64,000 nucleotides of DNA, taken from contig JAXMFT010000001.1 of the NCBI GenBank assembly GCA_046347635.1, forward strand, positions 372,001-436,000. Reading direction: 5' to 3'. Shown in pieces: positions 44,901-55,250 of this stretch. A model generated the notes under the pieces. The model ran no database searches. It was not told the origin of the DNA and saw nothing but the letters and a program-made list of their open reading frames with translations. The translations under genes and the position numbers were made by a program. Origin of the DNA: JAGVSZ01 sp019137045 (lineage in GTDB: Bacteria; Pseudomonadota; Gammaproteobacteria; Burkholderiales; SG8-39). Each line of letters opens with the position of its first letter. Position 1 is the stretch's first letter.

Positions 44901-47900
44901 CTGGTCCTCCTGCAGCGGCCCGCCGACCGCGACCGCGCCGGTGTGCGGCTCGTTGACGTTCATGAGGTTGACGGTGACCGTGCCGGTGCCGATCATCCCG
45001 CCGGCGTCCACCGCCTGGACAGTCGTACGAAGCTCGGCGTCGCCTCGTAGTCGAGCGCGGACGCATTCGCGACCGTGATCGCCCAGTAGACGGGTCGATC
45101 GCGAACGCGCCGCCGGTGTTGCCGCCGGTGATCAGTGGTCGACCCTGCGCCGCCGGACCGAGGACGATGCCCGACGGGTAGTAGTCCCAGAGGCCGAACG
45201 CGCCGTCAAGCCCATCACCGTCGCCGCTCCGGTGCCGTCGAGGTTGGCGCGACGCGGCCGGTCGTTCACCTGGTCGGTCCAGTAGAGCTTGCCGCGGGAC
45301 GGATCGACCACGACGTCCCGCACGCCCGGCTGGGAGGTGATGAGGAATTGGACAGGAGGCCGGTGCCGTCGAGGTTCGCGCGCCCACGATCCGGTTGTTC
45401 GCGGGATCGGTCCAGTACATCTTGCCGCCGGCGACGTCGAGAGGAGGCTCCACGGGTCGGACAGCCCGGAGACGAGCGTCGCGGCACCGCTGCCGTCGAG
45501 GTTCGCGGCCGGATACCCGGCCCAGACCGTTCTCGACGTAGTACATCTTCCCGGCGGTCAGGTCGAGATCGAGCCCCTTGGGCGCGGACAGCCCGCCGAC
45601 CAGGGTCTGGCGAACGTTGCTGCCGTCGAGGTTGGCGCGCTTGATGGCCTTGTTCCTTCGTCGACCGGTACATCTGCCCGCCCGCGGGGTCGAGCTTGAG
45701 ATGGGTCGGGGTGGTGAGCCCGCTCGGAGGACGGTCTGCACGTTCGTGCCGTCCAGGTTCGCGCGCTGGATGCGGTTGGTGCCGTAGTCGGTCCAGTAGA
45801 TCTTGCCGCCGTAGTAGTCGGCCGATTCCGCGCGGGTCGGAGAGTCCGCTCGTCACGATCTGCTGCCGCGCCGGTGCCGTCGAAGTTCGCGCGATAGATC
45901 CGCTGGGTGTTGATGTCGGTCCAGTAGATCTTGGAGAAGCTGTCCTCCAGGTCAGGATGAAGTCGCCGACACCGTGCCCACCGCAGGGTACCGTTCGCGC
46001 TGTTCTCCGCAACCGGGAAGTCGCCGGCGCGACCACCGGCGGGCATTGCTCGGATTGACGATCAGGTCGAACGTGGTGACCGTCATTGTCGGTGCCGTCG
46101 GAGACATGATCATGATCGTGGCGGAGCCGTACAGCGGCGCCAGGTAGGCGCGATCGTGCGGTTCGCGCCACCGCCGCCGAGCACGATGTTGCCGTTCAGG
46201 ACCAGCGTGACGTTGCTCGAGCTGGCGGTCACGACCGGCGATCCCGGCATGATCTCGAGGGTCGCCGACCGTGAGGCACCGGCGCGGGCGAGCCGCCTGG
46301 TTGATCGTCTGGTCGGCGATCGCGGTGACCGTCGGCGCGTCGTTCACGGGCCCGACGGTGATCGTGACCGTGTCGACGTCCTGCAACCCGCCCGCGTCGA
46401 TCGGGCGGCGGTAGTCCAGGTGTCTGTCCCGTTGATCGAGGTTGCCGGTGTAGACGAAATCGCAGGCGTGACGTTGATATCGGCCTGGTTGGTGCCGTGA
46501 TCGTCACGCTGGCGGTGCCGCTGCCCACGACAGGCGCCGTCCCCGCCGGGGTCGCGGTGAGGGTGCCGTCGAGCACCGTCAGCGCAACCCCGAGTTGAGG
46601 TTGCCGTCGAGGTCGCCGACCGAGATCAGGCCGATCGCGAGCGGCGTGTCCTCGCTCACGCTCAGCGACCCGGGCACGGTGTTGACCAGGCCCAGGTCGA
46701 CCAGGAACTCGACGCCAGATCCGACGTGTTGCCCGACCCGTCGGTCGCCGTTGCGGTGATCCGGTCGCCAGGGCCCGCCGGCCGCCAGGATCAGGCCGCT
46801 GAACACAGCTCATCCGGTCGATCGTCAGGGCGCCGAGATAGGTGCGGCCCTCGCCCAGGCCGTCAGACGGAAGAACTCGACCCGTGCGTTGGCGAAGGGC
46901 CGGGGCAGGCGCGGACTCGACGTGGCGCCAACGGTGAGGGTCGGGCCCGCCGGCGCGGCGAACTGGATCACCAGCGAGTCCATCCCGACGTTCGGCTGGC
47001 CGCCAGCCGTCGTGCCGTCGTTCGCGCCGACGCCGAAGAGGTCGATGCCGATCCCGCTATTCGAATGGATCAGATTTCCAGGCACCAGAATGCCGGTGCC
47101 CGAGTCGTTGTGACGCCGGCCCGGGTCCCGCTCGTGCCGTTGTAGGCGATGACGTTTCGGCCGCCGGCCACGGTGCCGCCGATCAGCACACCGGTCCGTC
47201 GTAGACGTGGACTCGCTTCGCAGGTTGCCGAGCGCGTTGCCGCCAGCATCAGGGCCGATCGGTTCCCCTGCACGACGTGGCCGAGCCGCCGCCGGACATC
47301 GCTACGCCAGCCCAGCCGTTGCCGAGATGACGTTCCGGTCGCCGGCGCGAACGCACCGCCGACGACGTTCCCCGCGCCACCGTCGAGCCGGACGCCGTCC
47401 TCGCCGTTCGCGATCGCGAGCGTCCCGGTCCGGTCGGTACCGATGTAGTTGCCGCGGATGAGGTTGCCGCTCGAGTTGCACCCAGATCCCGTCGACGTCG
47501 TTGCCCGAAGTCAGGTTGCCGCCCGCCGCGATCGATCCTGTTGTCGTTCGAGGCGTCGATCCGGATGCCATTACTGGTTGCCGCGATCGATCGATACCCG
47601 TCAGGTCAGTGCCGAGGTAGTTCAGTGATCGTATTGCCGCCGCCGCCCGTCAGGAAGATGCCCTGGGTGAAACGGTTGATTGCGGAAACCGCGGATCACG
47701 CTATCAGTCCAGGGCTGAGCGTCAGGCCGCTGCCGCCGCCTCGAGCAGCGCGCCGGCACGGCTCGATGATCAGGACTCGCAGCGCCCTCCTGTGTCGCCG
47801 GCGGCGTCGAGGATCACCGTCGATGGAGGCCGTCAGCGCTCGCTGCCGCTCACGTTGATCACCTGCTGCCCGCCCGCCGCCGATCGAGAAGTTCACCGTC

Positions 47901-50900
47901 TGCAGGCCGGCGAGCGCGTTCGCGTTCTGGATGAACTGCAGGGTGCCCTGCTGCACGCGCGCGTTGTCCTCGTCGTCCGCGTCGTCGCCGCGCGCGGGCC
48001 GCGATCGCGTTGAAGCCGACGGAATCGATGCCGCCGACGTTGCGCCCGCCGGCGAGCGCACGGTGACGTGCTCCGCGGTGGTGATCGAGCCCGGCGGCGT
48101 TGTCGGAAGTGCCGCTGCCCAGGCCCAGCCGCTCGCGCCGCCGTAGAGCGCGCCGTTGGCGAGCGTAGGCCCCGCTCCGTTCGCCGCCCCGGCGACGCCG
48201 CGTAGATCTGCTCGGCCCAGGTGCCCGGTTGCCCGAGATCGCGCGCAGTCCACCACCACGTAGTAGGTACTGCTGCGGCGAGTCCGTTGACGAATGCCCC
48301 AGTTGGGGTGGTGTCGACCGCGGCCACGAACAGGCGGATCGCCGGAGTCGATCACGCCGTCGCCGTCGTCGAGGTGCAGCCGGACCGCGCTCGTCACGCC
48401 GGTGAAGACCGCCCCAGCGCCGTCGTCGGTGACGTCGGCGTTGCCGATCACGTCGTGGAAGAGCGTGCAGGAAATCGACATCCCCGTGGTCGCAGTTCAG
48501 CGCGAGCTCCGAGGTACTGCCGGTCGCGAGGTTCGTGGCGGTGGCGCTGACGATCTCGCCGGGCGCGACCGACGCCGCGAGCATGGTCGTGAACGCAGCG
48601 TCGCCGGACGCGATCGTGACGGTGGTCGCGCCGAGGTAGCGCTGCGCCTCGCCGTGCCCGCTCCCGTCCGCGCCGGGGGTGGGCGTCGCGTTCGCGTAGA
48701 ACTCGATGAGATAGTTCCCCGCGTTGCCGTTCAGTGCGCCGCTGATGGTGACGTTCGGCCCGTTGATCGCCGCACCGAACAGCACCGGATAGTTCTGGCG
48801 GTCGTTCGGGCCGGCGTCGCCGTCGCCCGCGTCGTTCGGCGTGATGCCGTCGTCGAGGATGTCGATCGCCTGCTCGACGTTCGAATGGATCTCGTTCCCG
48901 AGCACGCTGTGCCCGGTGCCCGCCATGATCGCGATGCCGTCCCAGCCGTTGTAGGCGATGCGGTTGCTCTCGTCCGCGGCGGTGCCGCCGACCATGGTCG
49001 GGCCGGTGATCGAGAGGTAGACGCCCGCCTGGGCGTTGCCGATTGCGACGTTGCCGGTGCCATCGGTGCCGATGTAGTTGCCCTGCACCCGGTTGCCGGA
49101 CCCGGTGCCGGCGAGCGAGACGCCGGACCACGAGTTCCCGGAGATGAGGTTCCCCGCACCGGGCGCGCCGCCGCCGATGGTGTTGTTCGAGCCGTCCTGC
49201 AGATAGACGCCGTCTTCCCGGTTGGCGATCGCGTAGGTGCCGGTCCAGTCGGTGCCGATGAGGCTGCTCTCGATCCGGTTGTTGCTCGCGCCGAAAATGG
49301 TGATCCCGTCCTGCTGGTTGCCGGACAGGACGTTCCCCGCGCCGATGACGTTGCCCGACGCCCCGTTCAGCATCACGCCGGAGAGGCCGTTCCCGAGCGC
49401 GGCGGTGCCGCCGGCATTCACCCCGACGAAGTTCCCCTGCACCAGGTTGCCGGTGGAAGTCCCCGCGAGCTCCACGCCGTTCATCAGGTTGCCGGACACG
49501 AGGTTGCCGGTGCCGCCGGCGCCGCCGATCTGGTTGTTCGCGCCGTCGAGGACGTAGATCCCGTCCTCGCGGTTGGCGACCGCGTAGGCGCCGGTCCAGT
49601 CCGTCCCGATGTAGTTGCCGAGCACGACGTTGCCGTTCGCGGACGCGAGCGCGACGCCGTCCCAGTTGTTGCCGGAGATCACGTTGCTGGCGCCCAGGAC
49701 GGTGCCGCCGACGGTGTTGCCGGCGGCGCCTGTGATCGCAATGCCGGAGAGCGCGTTCCCGATCGCGCTGTCGCCGGCGGCGCTGAGTCCGACGTAGTTG
49801 TCGATGACGACGTTGCCGGTGGTCCCGGCGCCGTCGATCTCGATGCCGTTCGCCTGGTTCCCCGAGATGACGTTGCTGACCGTGGCGCTGATCGCGCCGA
49901 CGGTGTTGTTCCAGGCACCCGCTTCGATGTCGACCCCGGCGGCGCCGTTCGCGATCGCGGCGGTGCCGGCGGCATTCAGGCCGACGAGGTTGCCGGCGAC
50001 GAGGTTGCCGGTCGATCCGGGACCGCTGAGGGTGACGCCGTCGAGCGCGTTGCCCGAGATCACGTTGCCCTGCGCGGGCGTGGCGCCGCCGATGACGTTG
50101 CCGGCGGAGTTGTCGACGAAGACGCCGCTCTGCCCGTTGCCGCGGTCGAACATCCCGGTGGCGTCGGTGCCGATGCGGTTGTTCGCGATCGTGTTGCCGC
50201 CGCCGCCCGCGATCGCGACGCCGTGCCCCGCGAAGTCGTGGATCGCGAAGCCGCGCACGGTCGTGCCGCCGCCGGTGATCGTCAGGCCGTTCGCACCGGC
50301 GCCGGCCGCGCCCCCGTCCAGGTCGATCAGCGGCGGGCCGCTGTAGGCGCCCCCGCCCTGCGTCCAGGCATCGAGGATCACCGCGTCGGTGATCGCCGGG
50401 AGCGCGCTGCCGGTGACCGCGATCGAGTACGCGTTGCCCGGCGCGCCGATGTGGAACGCGCTCGTCTGCACGCCGGCGAGCGCGTTCGCGTTCACGATGA
50501 ACTGGCGCAGCGAGCCCTGGACCGAGCGGTCCGGGTTCGGATCGTCGTCGCCGTCGAGCGCGTTGGTGATCACGCTCGAGGCAAAGCCGAAGTCCACGCC
50601 GGTCGCGTCGCCGCCGGCGATCGAGTATTTGATGACGTGCTCGGCGGTAGCGAGCGATGAAGCGTCGTCGGACGTGCCCTGGCCGAGGCGCTCGCGGCCG
50701 CCGTAGAGCATGCCGACGCTGGTGAAGCCGGCGCCGCTCGCCGCTTCGAACGCGCCGTAGGTCTGCTCGGCCCAGAGGCCCGGCCCGGTCAGGGCTCTCG
50801 AATCGACGACCACGTAGTAGGTACCGTTCCCGAGGCCCGTGAACAGGTACGCGCCGTTGACGTCGGTGGAAGTCTGATCGATGAACAGGTCGCCGGCGTC

Positions 50901-53900
50901 GATCGCGCCGTCGCCGTCGTCGAGGTACAGGTCGACCGCGTTCGTCGCATTCGCGAACACCGCGCCCGCGCCGTCGTCGGAGACGTTCGCGTTGCCGTTC
51001 GCGTCGTCGTAGATCGTGCCCGAGAGCGTCCTGCTCCCGGCCACCACCGCGTTCGAGAACTCCGAGGTGCTGCCGGCGCCGTTGTTCGCGGTGGCCGTGG
51101 CGGTGATCACCTCGCCCGCCGCGACCCCGGCTCCGACCAGGGTGAAACTGGTCGCGGTCGCGAGACCGGACGAGTCGGTGTTCACGGTGAACGCGCCGAG
51201 GTAGCGGGCACCTTCGCCGAAGCCGCTCGCGTCCGGGGCAGCGCTCGCGAAGAGCTCGATGCGGAACGCGCTGCTCGCGGTGCTCGCGAAACCGAACTGG
51301 ACCGTCAGATTGCCGCCCGCGAGGCCCGCGGCGTAGAGCTGCGGGAAGTTCTGCAGGCCGTTCGCCCCCGAGTCGGCGTCGCCCGGCCCGTCGTTGGCAG
51401 TGACGCCGTCGGCCCCGAGCTCGATGCCCAGATGATTGGGTAGAGTCCCGTTGGCGCGCATGGCGTTGCCGAGGATCGCGTTTCCGGTGCCGGCTCCAGC
51501 GACCACCACGCCGTCCTGACCGTTGAACGCGATCAGGTTGCCCTCGGCTCCGCCGGTCCCGCCGATCGTATTGTTGTACGCGCCGGACGCGACCCTCACG
51601 CCGTCGCTGATGTTGCCCAACGCGACCGTGTCCGTCACGTCGGTGCCGATGGAGTTTCCTTCGAGCCGGTTGCCGGTCGCCCCCGTGCCGGTGAGCAGAA
51701 CACCGGCGAAGTTGCCCGAGATCAGGTTGCCGGCGATCGTGTTGGCGCCGCCCTGCACCTCTATCCCGTAAACGCCGTTGCCCTGGATGGCGGTGCCGGC
51801 CGCGTTGGTGCCGATGTGGTTGGCGAGGAAGCTGTTGCCGTTCGACCCCGCGGCGACAACGATCCCGCTGCCGCTGAAACGATTGATCGCCAAGGCGCGG
51901 ATCGTGCTGCCGCCGCTGCCCGACTGCAGCACGAGCCCGGTGGCGGCGCCGGCGCCGGCGCCGTTCAGCTCGATGAGCGGCAACCCGGCGTAGAGACCCT
52001 GCGTGCCGCCGTCGATCACCACCGCCTCGGTGATGCCGGGGAGCGCCGCGGCGAGGTTGATCGTCTGCAGCCCGCCGCCGCCGATCGAGAAATTCGCCGC
52101 CTGCACCCCGGCGGTGACGTTCGCGTTGTGGATGAACTGCCGGAGCGAGCCCTGCACCGAGCGGTCGCCCGACCCGAGGTCGTCGTCCCCGTCGCGATCG
52201 CTCGTGATCGCGTTGAGGCTGAAGCCGAAATCGACGCCGGCGGCGCCTCCGCCCCCCGCGAGCGCCACCTTGACGACGTGCTCGGCGCTCATGAGCGTGG
52301 CGGCGTCGTCCGACGCGGCGGCGTCGCGTCCGCCGTAGAGCGCGCCGTTCGCGACGGTGAAGCCCGCGCCGAGCGCCGAGCCGGCCACCCCGAAGGTCTG
52401 CTCGGCCCAGACGTTTGCGCTCCCCAGCGAGCGGGAGTCCACCACGACGTAGTACGTGCCGCTCGTGAGGCCGCCGAAGCTGTAGTTGCCGCTGCCGTCG
52501 GTCATCGTCGAGGCGACGTACGCGTCGCCCCCGCCGATCGTGCCCCCGCCGTCGTCGCGATAGAGCGTCACGATCGCGCCGGCGAACCCGCCTTCGGCGC
52601 CCACCACCGCGTCGCCGTTCGCGTCGTTGAGGACGGTGCCGGCGATCGTGCCGGTGGCCGCGGCGACGAAACGCCGCGCCCAGACGCCGCCGGAGTCGGC
52701 CGGCGGTCCGGCGCCGTTGCCGCTCCACGCGACCCAGTAGCCGCCGGCGTCGTCCATCGCCACCGCCGCGTCGCGCTGGTCCCCGGCTACGGTCGTGTTC
52801 ACCAGCAGCTCGCCGCCGTCGGGCGCGCCCGAGGCGAGGTACTCCTGGCGGTAGACGCCGGTGGCGCTGCCGTCCTGGTTGGCGCTGTCCCACGCGACGG
52901 CTGCGCGGCCGTCCGCGGCCAGCGACGCCGACGCGCGCGTCTGCGCGTCGGTCCCCTGCGAGTTGACCTTGAACTCGACGCCCTGAGGCGTGCCCGCGTT
53001 CGTGTAGCGCTGGCCGAAGACCCCCTGCGTGTCGCCCGGACCGTTGCCGTCCCAGACCACGAAGAAGTTGCCGTTCGCGTCCATCGCGACGTCCGGGCGC
53101 GCCTGGTCGCCGGCGGTCGTGGTGTTGACCAGGAACGGCGTGGCGTCCAGCGAGTTGCCGGCGTTGTCGTAACGGCGCGCGTAGATCCCGGCGCTGCCCG
53201 CGGCGTCCTGCCCGAAAGTCTCCCAGCTGACCACCAGGTCGCCGTCGTCGTCCATCGCGACGCTGGGATTCGTGTCCGCAGCCCCCGAGGCCGAGACGAG
53301 GATGGCGCCGCCGAGCGCCCCGCCGCCGAACGCGTAGCGCTGCAGCCAGATCTCGGTGTTCGGAGCGAACTCGTCGCTCTGCCAGACGACCGCGAAGTCG
53401 CCGTTCAGCTCCATCGCGACGTCGGGGTTCGACTGGTTGCCGGCGACGCCGACGTTCACGCGCTGCTCGACGGCGTCGAGCGCATTCCCCGCCGCGTCGA
53501 AGCGCCGGAAGAAGACGCCGTCCGCGTCCCCGGCACCCTCGCCGCTCCACGCGACGACGAAGTTCCCGTTCCCGTCCATCGCGACCGCCGGCTCGAGCTG
53601 GTCGTTGGAGGACGTCGTGTTGACGACGAACTCGCCCGAGCTCGGTGCGCCGCTCGGGGCGAACAGCCGTGCGACGATCGCGCGCCCGTTGCCGTCCTGG
53701 TTGTTGCTGACCCAGGCGATGACGGCGCGGCCGTCGGGCGCGGTCGCGACCGCCGGCGCGTCCTGCCCGCTCGACGTCGTGGTGTTGACCGGCGTCTCGC
53801 CTCCGGTCGGCACCCCGCCGAGCACCTGCGCCCAGGCGGCGCGTGCCTCGGCCGCGATCGCGACGCGGGTCTCGATCGCACCGACCTCGGCCTCGAGCGT

Positions 53901-54707
53901 CCAGTCTCCGCCCGCCTGCGCCGCGCCCGTCGCGTCCGTGCTCGCCGCGACGTCGCCGCGCGTGAGCTCCGCGATCCACTGCATCAGCGCGCGCCCGCTC
54001 GCGCCGGAGGCGAGGTCGCAGCCGTAGAACAGGATGTCCGCATCCTGCGTGAGCGAATCGCCCCACGCCGCGACCGCCGCGGTGTTGGCCGCGAGCGCCT
54101 TCGCGTCGAGCCACGTGCCGCCGAGTTGCACCGCGCCGTCGGCGCCGTGGGTGACGAAGTGGATCGCGTCGACCTGGATGCGCCCGCGCAGCGCCTCAGT
54201 CACCTGCGCGACGCCGTCGCAGCCCGGATCGAGCTCGACCAGCTCGAAGCGGCGGCCGTCGGACTGCGCGGCGAGACCGGCGAGCAGCTGCGCGCGGTCG
54301 GGCACGCGCGGATCGACGAAGACGATCTCGGTGGTCGCCTGGACGGCGCCGACCGCGCTGCGCGTCACCGCGCTCCCGTCGTCGGCCAGCGCGCGGAACT
54401 CCGCCCCCTGCAGGGCGGGCACGGCGAGCAGCGCATCGCCCTTCAGCGGATCGAGGTCCGCGGACATGAGGAGCCGCGACTCGAGCTCCTCGAACACCGC
54501 GCGCCGCGCGAACGGCGCGATGACCGTCGGGCGCGCGGGCGCGGTGCGCGGCCTGGCCGGGGCGGCGCGCGGGGCCGCGCGCGACGAAGCGGTGCGGGGG
54601 CGCGCGGACGCGGCGGGCTTGCGCGCCGGCGCGGGACGCCGCGCGCCTGCGCGCGCGAGCGGCGCCGCAGCCGCTTTCTTCCCCGTCCGTTCGGCTTTCG
54701 CCCCCAT
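38447..54707 (-). CDS. Giant LEPR-XLL/DUF4347 surface protein (about 5,400 residues; 3' two thirds frameshifted)
   Basis: One gene of 16.26 kb. From ATG 54707 to about 48480 the frame is uninterrupted (about 2,075 residues). Beyond that the same domain types continue in shifting frames to a stop at 38447 that overlaps the histidine kinase start. N to C: Ala/Arg/Lys/Pro-rich leader (1-65); LEPR-XLL-type motif FEELESRLLMSADL (72-85); DUF4347 (about 126-285); seven 54-residue beta repeats; three modules of SdrD-like B domain plus right-handed beta helix; cadherin-like repeats; a six-bladed YWTD propeller; more cadherin-like repeats; a Pro-rich linker; and a C-terminal hydrophobic segment. No Sec or Tat signal is visible; LEPR-XLL is thought to mark export in such proteins. 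Likely a cell-surface adhesin or matrix protein. A shorter or longer start cannot be excluded; no strong ribosome binding site precedes 54707. Confidence 0.8.
39400..44700 (-). repeat. Tandem cadherin-like / Ig-like repeats of the giant protein
   Basis: About 5.3 kb of diverged tandem units recognisable by recurring blocks: LTGTIADINAALDG or FTGTLAAINAALNG, GLVFTPSDPNYNG, a GATGSGGAQ-type turn, and VNDAP at the unit joins. Each unit spans roughly 100 residues. Frames shift repeatedly, so unit number cannot be counted exactly; I see the VNDAP-type joint at least ten times. Such repeats form extended, usually calcium-rigidified stalks in bacterial adhesins. Confidence 0.75.
45270..45940 (-). 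repeat. Six-bladed YWTD (LDL-receptor class B-type) beta-propeller in the giant protein
   Basis: Six units of about 130 bp (43 residues) are marked by KIYWTDINTQRIYRANFDGT, KIYWTDYG, QMYRSTKEQ, KMYYVENGLG, KMYWTDPANNRI and KLYWTDQVNDR, starting near 45930, 45805, 45675, 45550, 45425 and 45295. Each is followed by an RANLDGTG-type strand. Six is the number needed for a closed propeller. Indels disturb the frame between blades, but the periodicity is clear in the DNA. Propellers of this class bind proteins or glycans; the ligand here is unknown. Confidence 0.8.
46800..52660 (-). repeat. Three SdrD-like B domain plus right-handed beta-helix modules
   Basis: Each module opens with a B-type domain (GTIYDDANGN, LYLDDGDGAIDAGDLFI, GTYYVVVDSR) at about 52660, 51030 and 48470. 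A conserved QGSLRQFIHNANV-type (CSLREP-like) joint follows, then a long parallel beta helix with short imperfect repeats such as NTIGGTGGAEGNLIAFNGQD, VISGNQANGIEIDGAGTTGN and GNYIGTDGTG. The helix ends with an LF or SASAAP linker and a TSEFSNAV block. The second module is longest. The first two are intact; the third lies in the error-rich segment. Confidence 0.8.
52660..53801 (-). repeat. Seven tandem 54-residue beta repeats in the giant protein
   Basis: Seven copies of a unit with the pattern VNTTTxxxQxxPxVAMDxxGxFVVAW, then a DGxGxGIYARRYDxxGN half. The core strands read DAPAVATAPDGRAVIAW, LEPAVAMDGNGNFVVAW, SNPDVAMELNGDFAVVW, TNPSVAMDDDGDLVVSW, ARPDVAMDANGNFFVVW, TRASASLAADGRAAVAW and RDAAVAMDDAGGYWVAW. 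They probably form a beta-propeller-like or beta-sandwich array just after DUF4347. Confidence 0.82.
53853..54332 (-). other. DUF4347 domain of the giant protein
   Basis: Residues of about 126-285: TEIVFVDPRVPDRAQLLAGL, VELDPGCDGVAQVTEALRG, VDAIHFVTHGADGAVQLGG, ILFYGCDLASGASGRALMQW and DVAASTDATGAAQAGGDW. The FVTHG and FYGCDLA blocks place a His and a Cys as in caspase/CHAT-like folds, so a cysteine-protease-like site is possible. Function of DUF4347 is not established. Confidence 0.85.
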
Positions 54708-55250
54708 TGCCTGCTGGTGCGCCTTGCGGCGCCGCTCCGCTTCTTGTTCGTGGTGGTGAGCGGTCAGCAAGATGCAAGCCGACCCAGCGCGCGAGGGTAT
54801 TCGTGTAACGGCTTGAGCAATAAGGACAAGCTGCCGGTGCGAGTGGACATATTCCACACCGCGCAACAGCTCGTTTCGCGCGCGCCCCGGGCGGGCGCGC
54901 GCACGCGGCGGCGCCGTTCGACGCGCAGCGCTCGTACGCGGTGGACGGGAGTGAGATTTGTCACGCCGGTCGCCCCGCCGCGCGCGGCGTGCGCCGGTCC
55001 CGGCGAGCCCCGACTGTCTCACGCCGGTCACAACGTGACGAATCGCGGCCGTCGATGCCGCGACACCTCTGCCGGCGGACGTCGATCCGCCGCGCCCCGC
55101 GCGCGCGTGCGCCCGACGCGCGATTCGGGCAAGCCCCCGGCGCGGCCGCGCCGTGAACTGCTGCACGCGCGCGTGCGCCCGCCTGCCCCTGGCGCGCACC
55201 TTGCTCCCGTCGTCGTCGCTACGGGACAAAGCCGACAGGGGAAGGCAGCC
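54708..55250. other. 543-bp divergent intergenic region, giant protein / RTX protein
   Basis: No gene is supported here. The region is less GC-biased than its surroundings in places and contains a CRP-like palindrome, an 11-bp direct repeat TCACGCCGGTC (54961-54971 and 55019-55029) and a perfect 5-bp inverted repeat GTCAC-AAC-GTGAC (55027-55039). It must carry the promoters of both flanking genes; no clear -35/-10 pairs are recognised. Confidence 0.6.
54951..54964. promoter_or_regulatory. CRP/Clp-like operator GTGA-N6-TCAC
   Basis: GTGA at 54951-54954 and TCAC at 54961-54964, separated by six bases, match the core of the CRP/FNR-superfamily consensus TGTGA-N6-TCACA; flanking bases are A and G. 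It lies 244 bp upstream of the giant gene start and 287 bp upstream of the RTX gene start. Two further TCAC/GTGA half-sites follow at 55019-55039. A short palindrome can occur by chance in GC-rich DNA. Confidence 0.45.

Noticed and set aside
38447..48480. Many separate small genes on both strands
   Set aside because: Pieces join into one repeat protein when small frame changes are allowed, and no separate start sites or ribosome binding sites support independent genes.
46800..52660. CRISPR-like array of short repeats
   Set aside because: The repeats are degenerate, coding, of the beta-helix type and have no constant repeat/spacer structure or cas genes.
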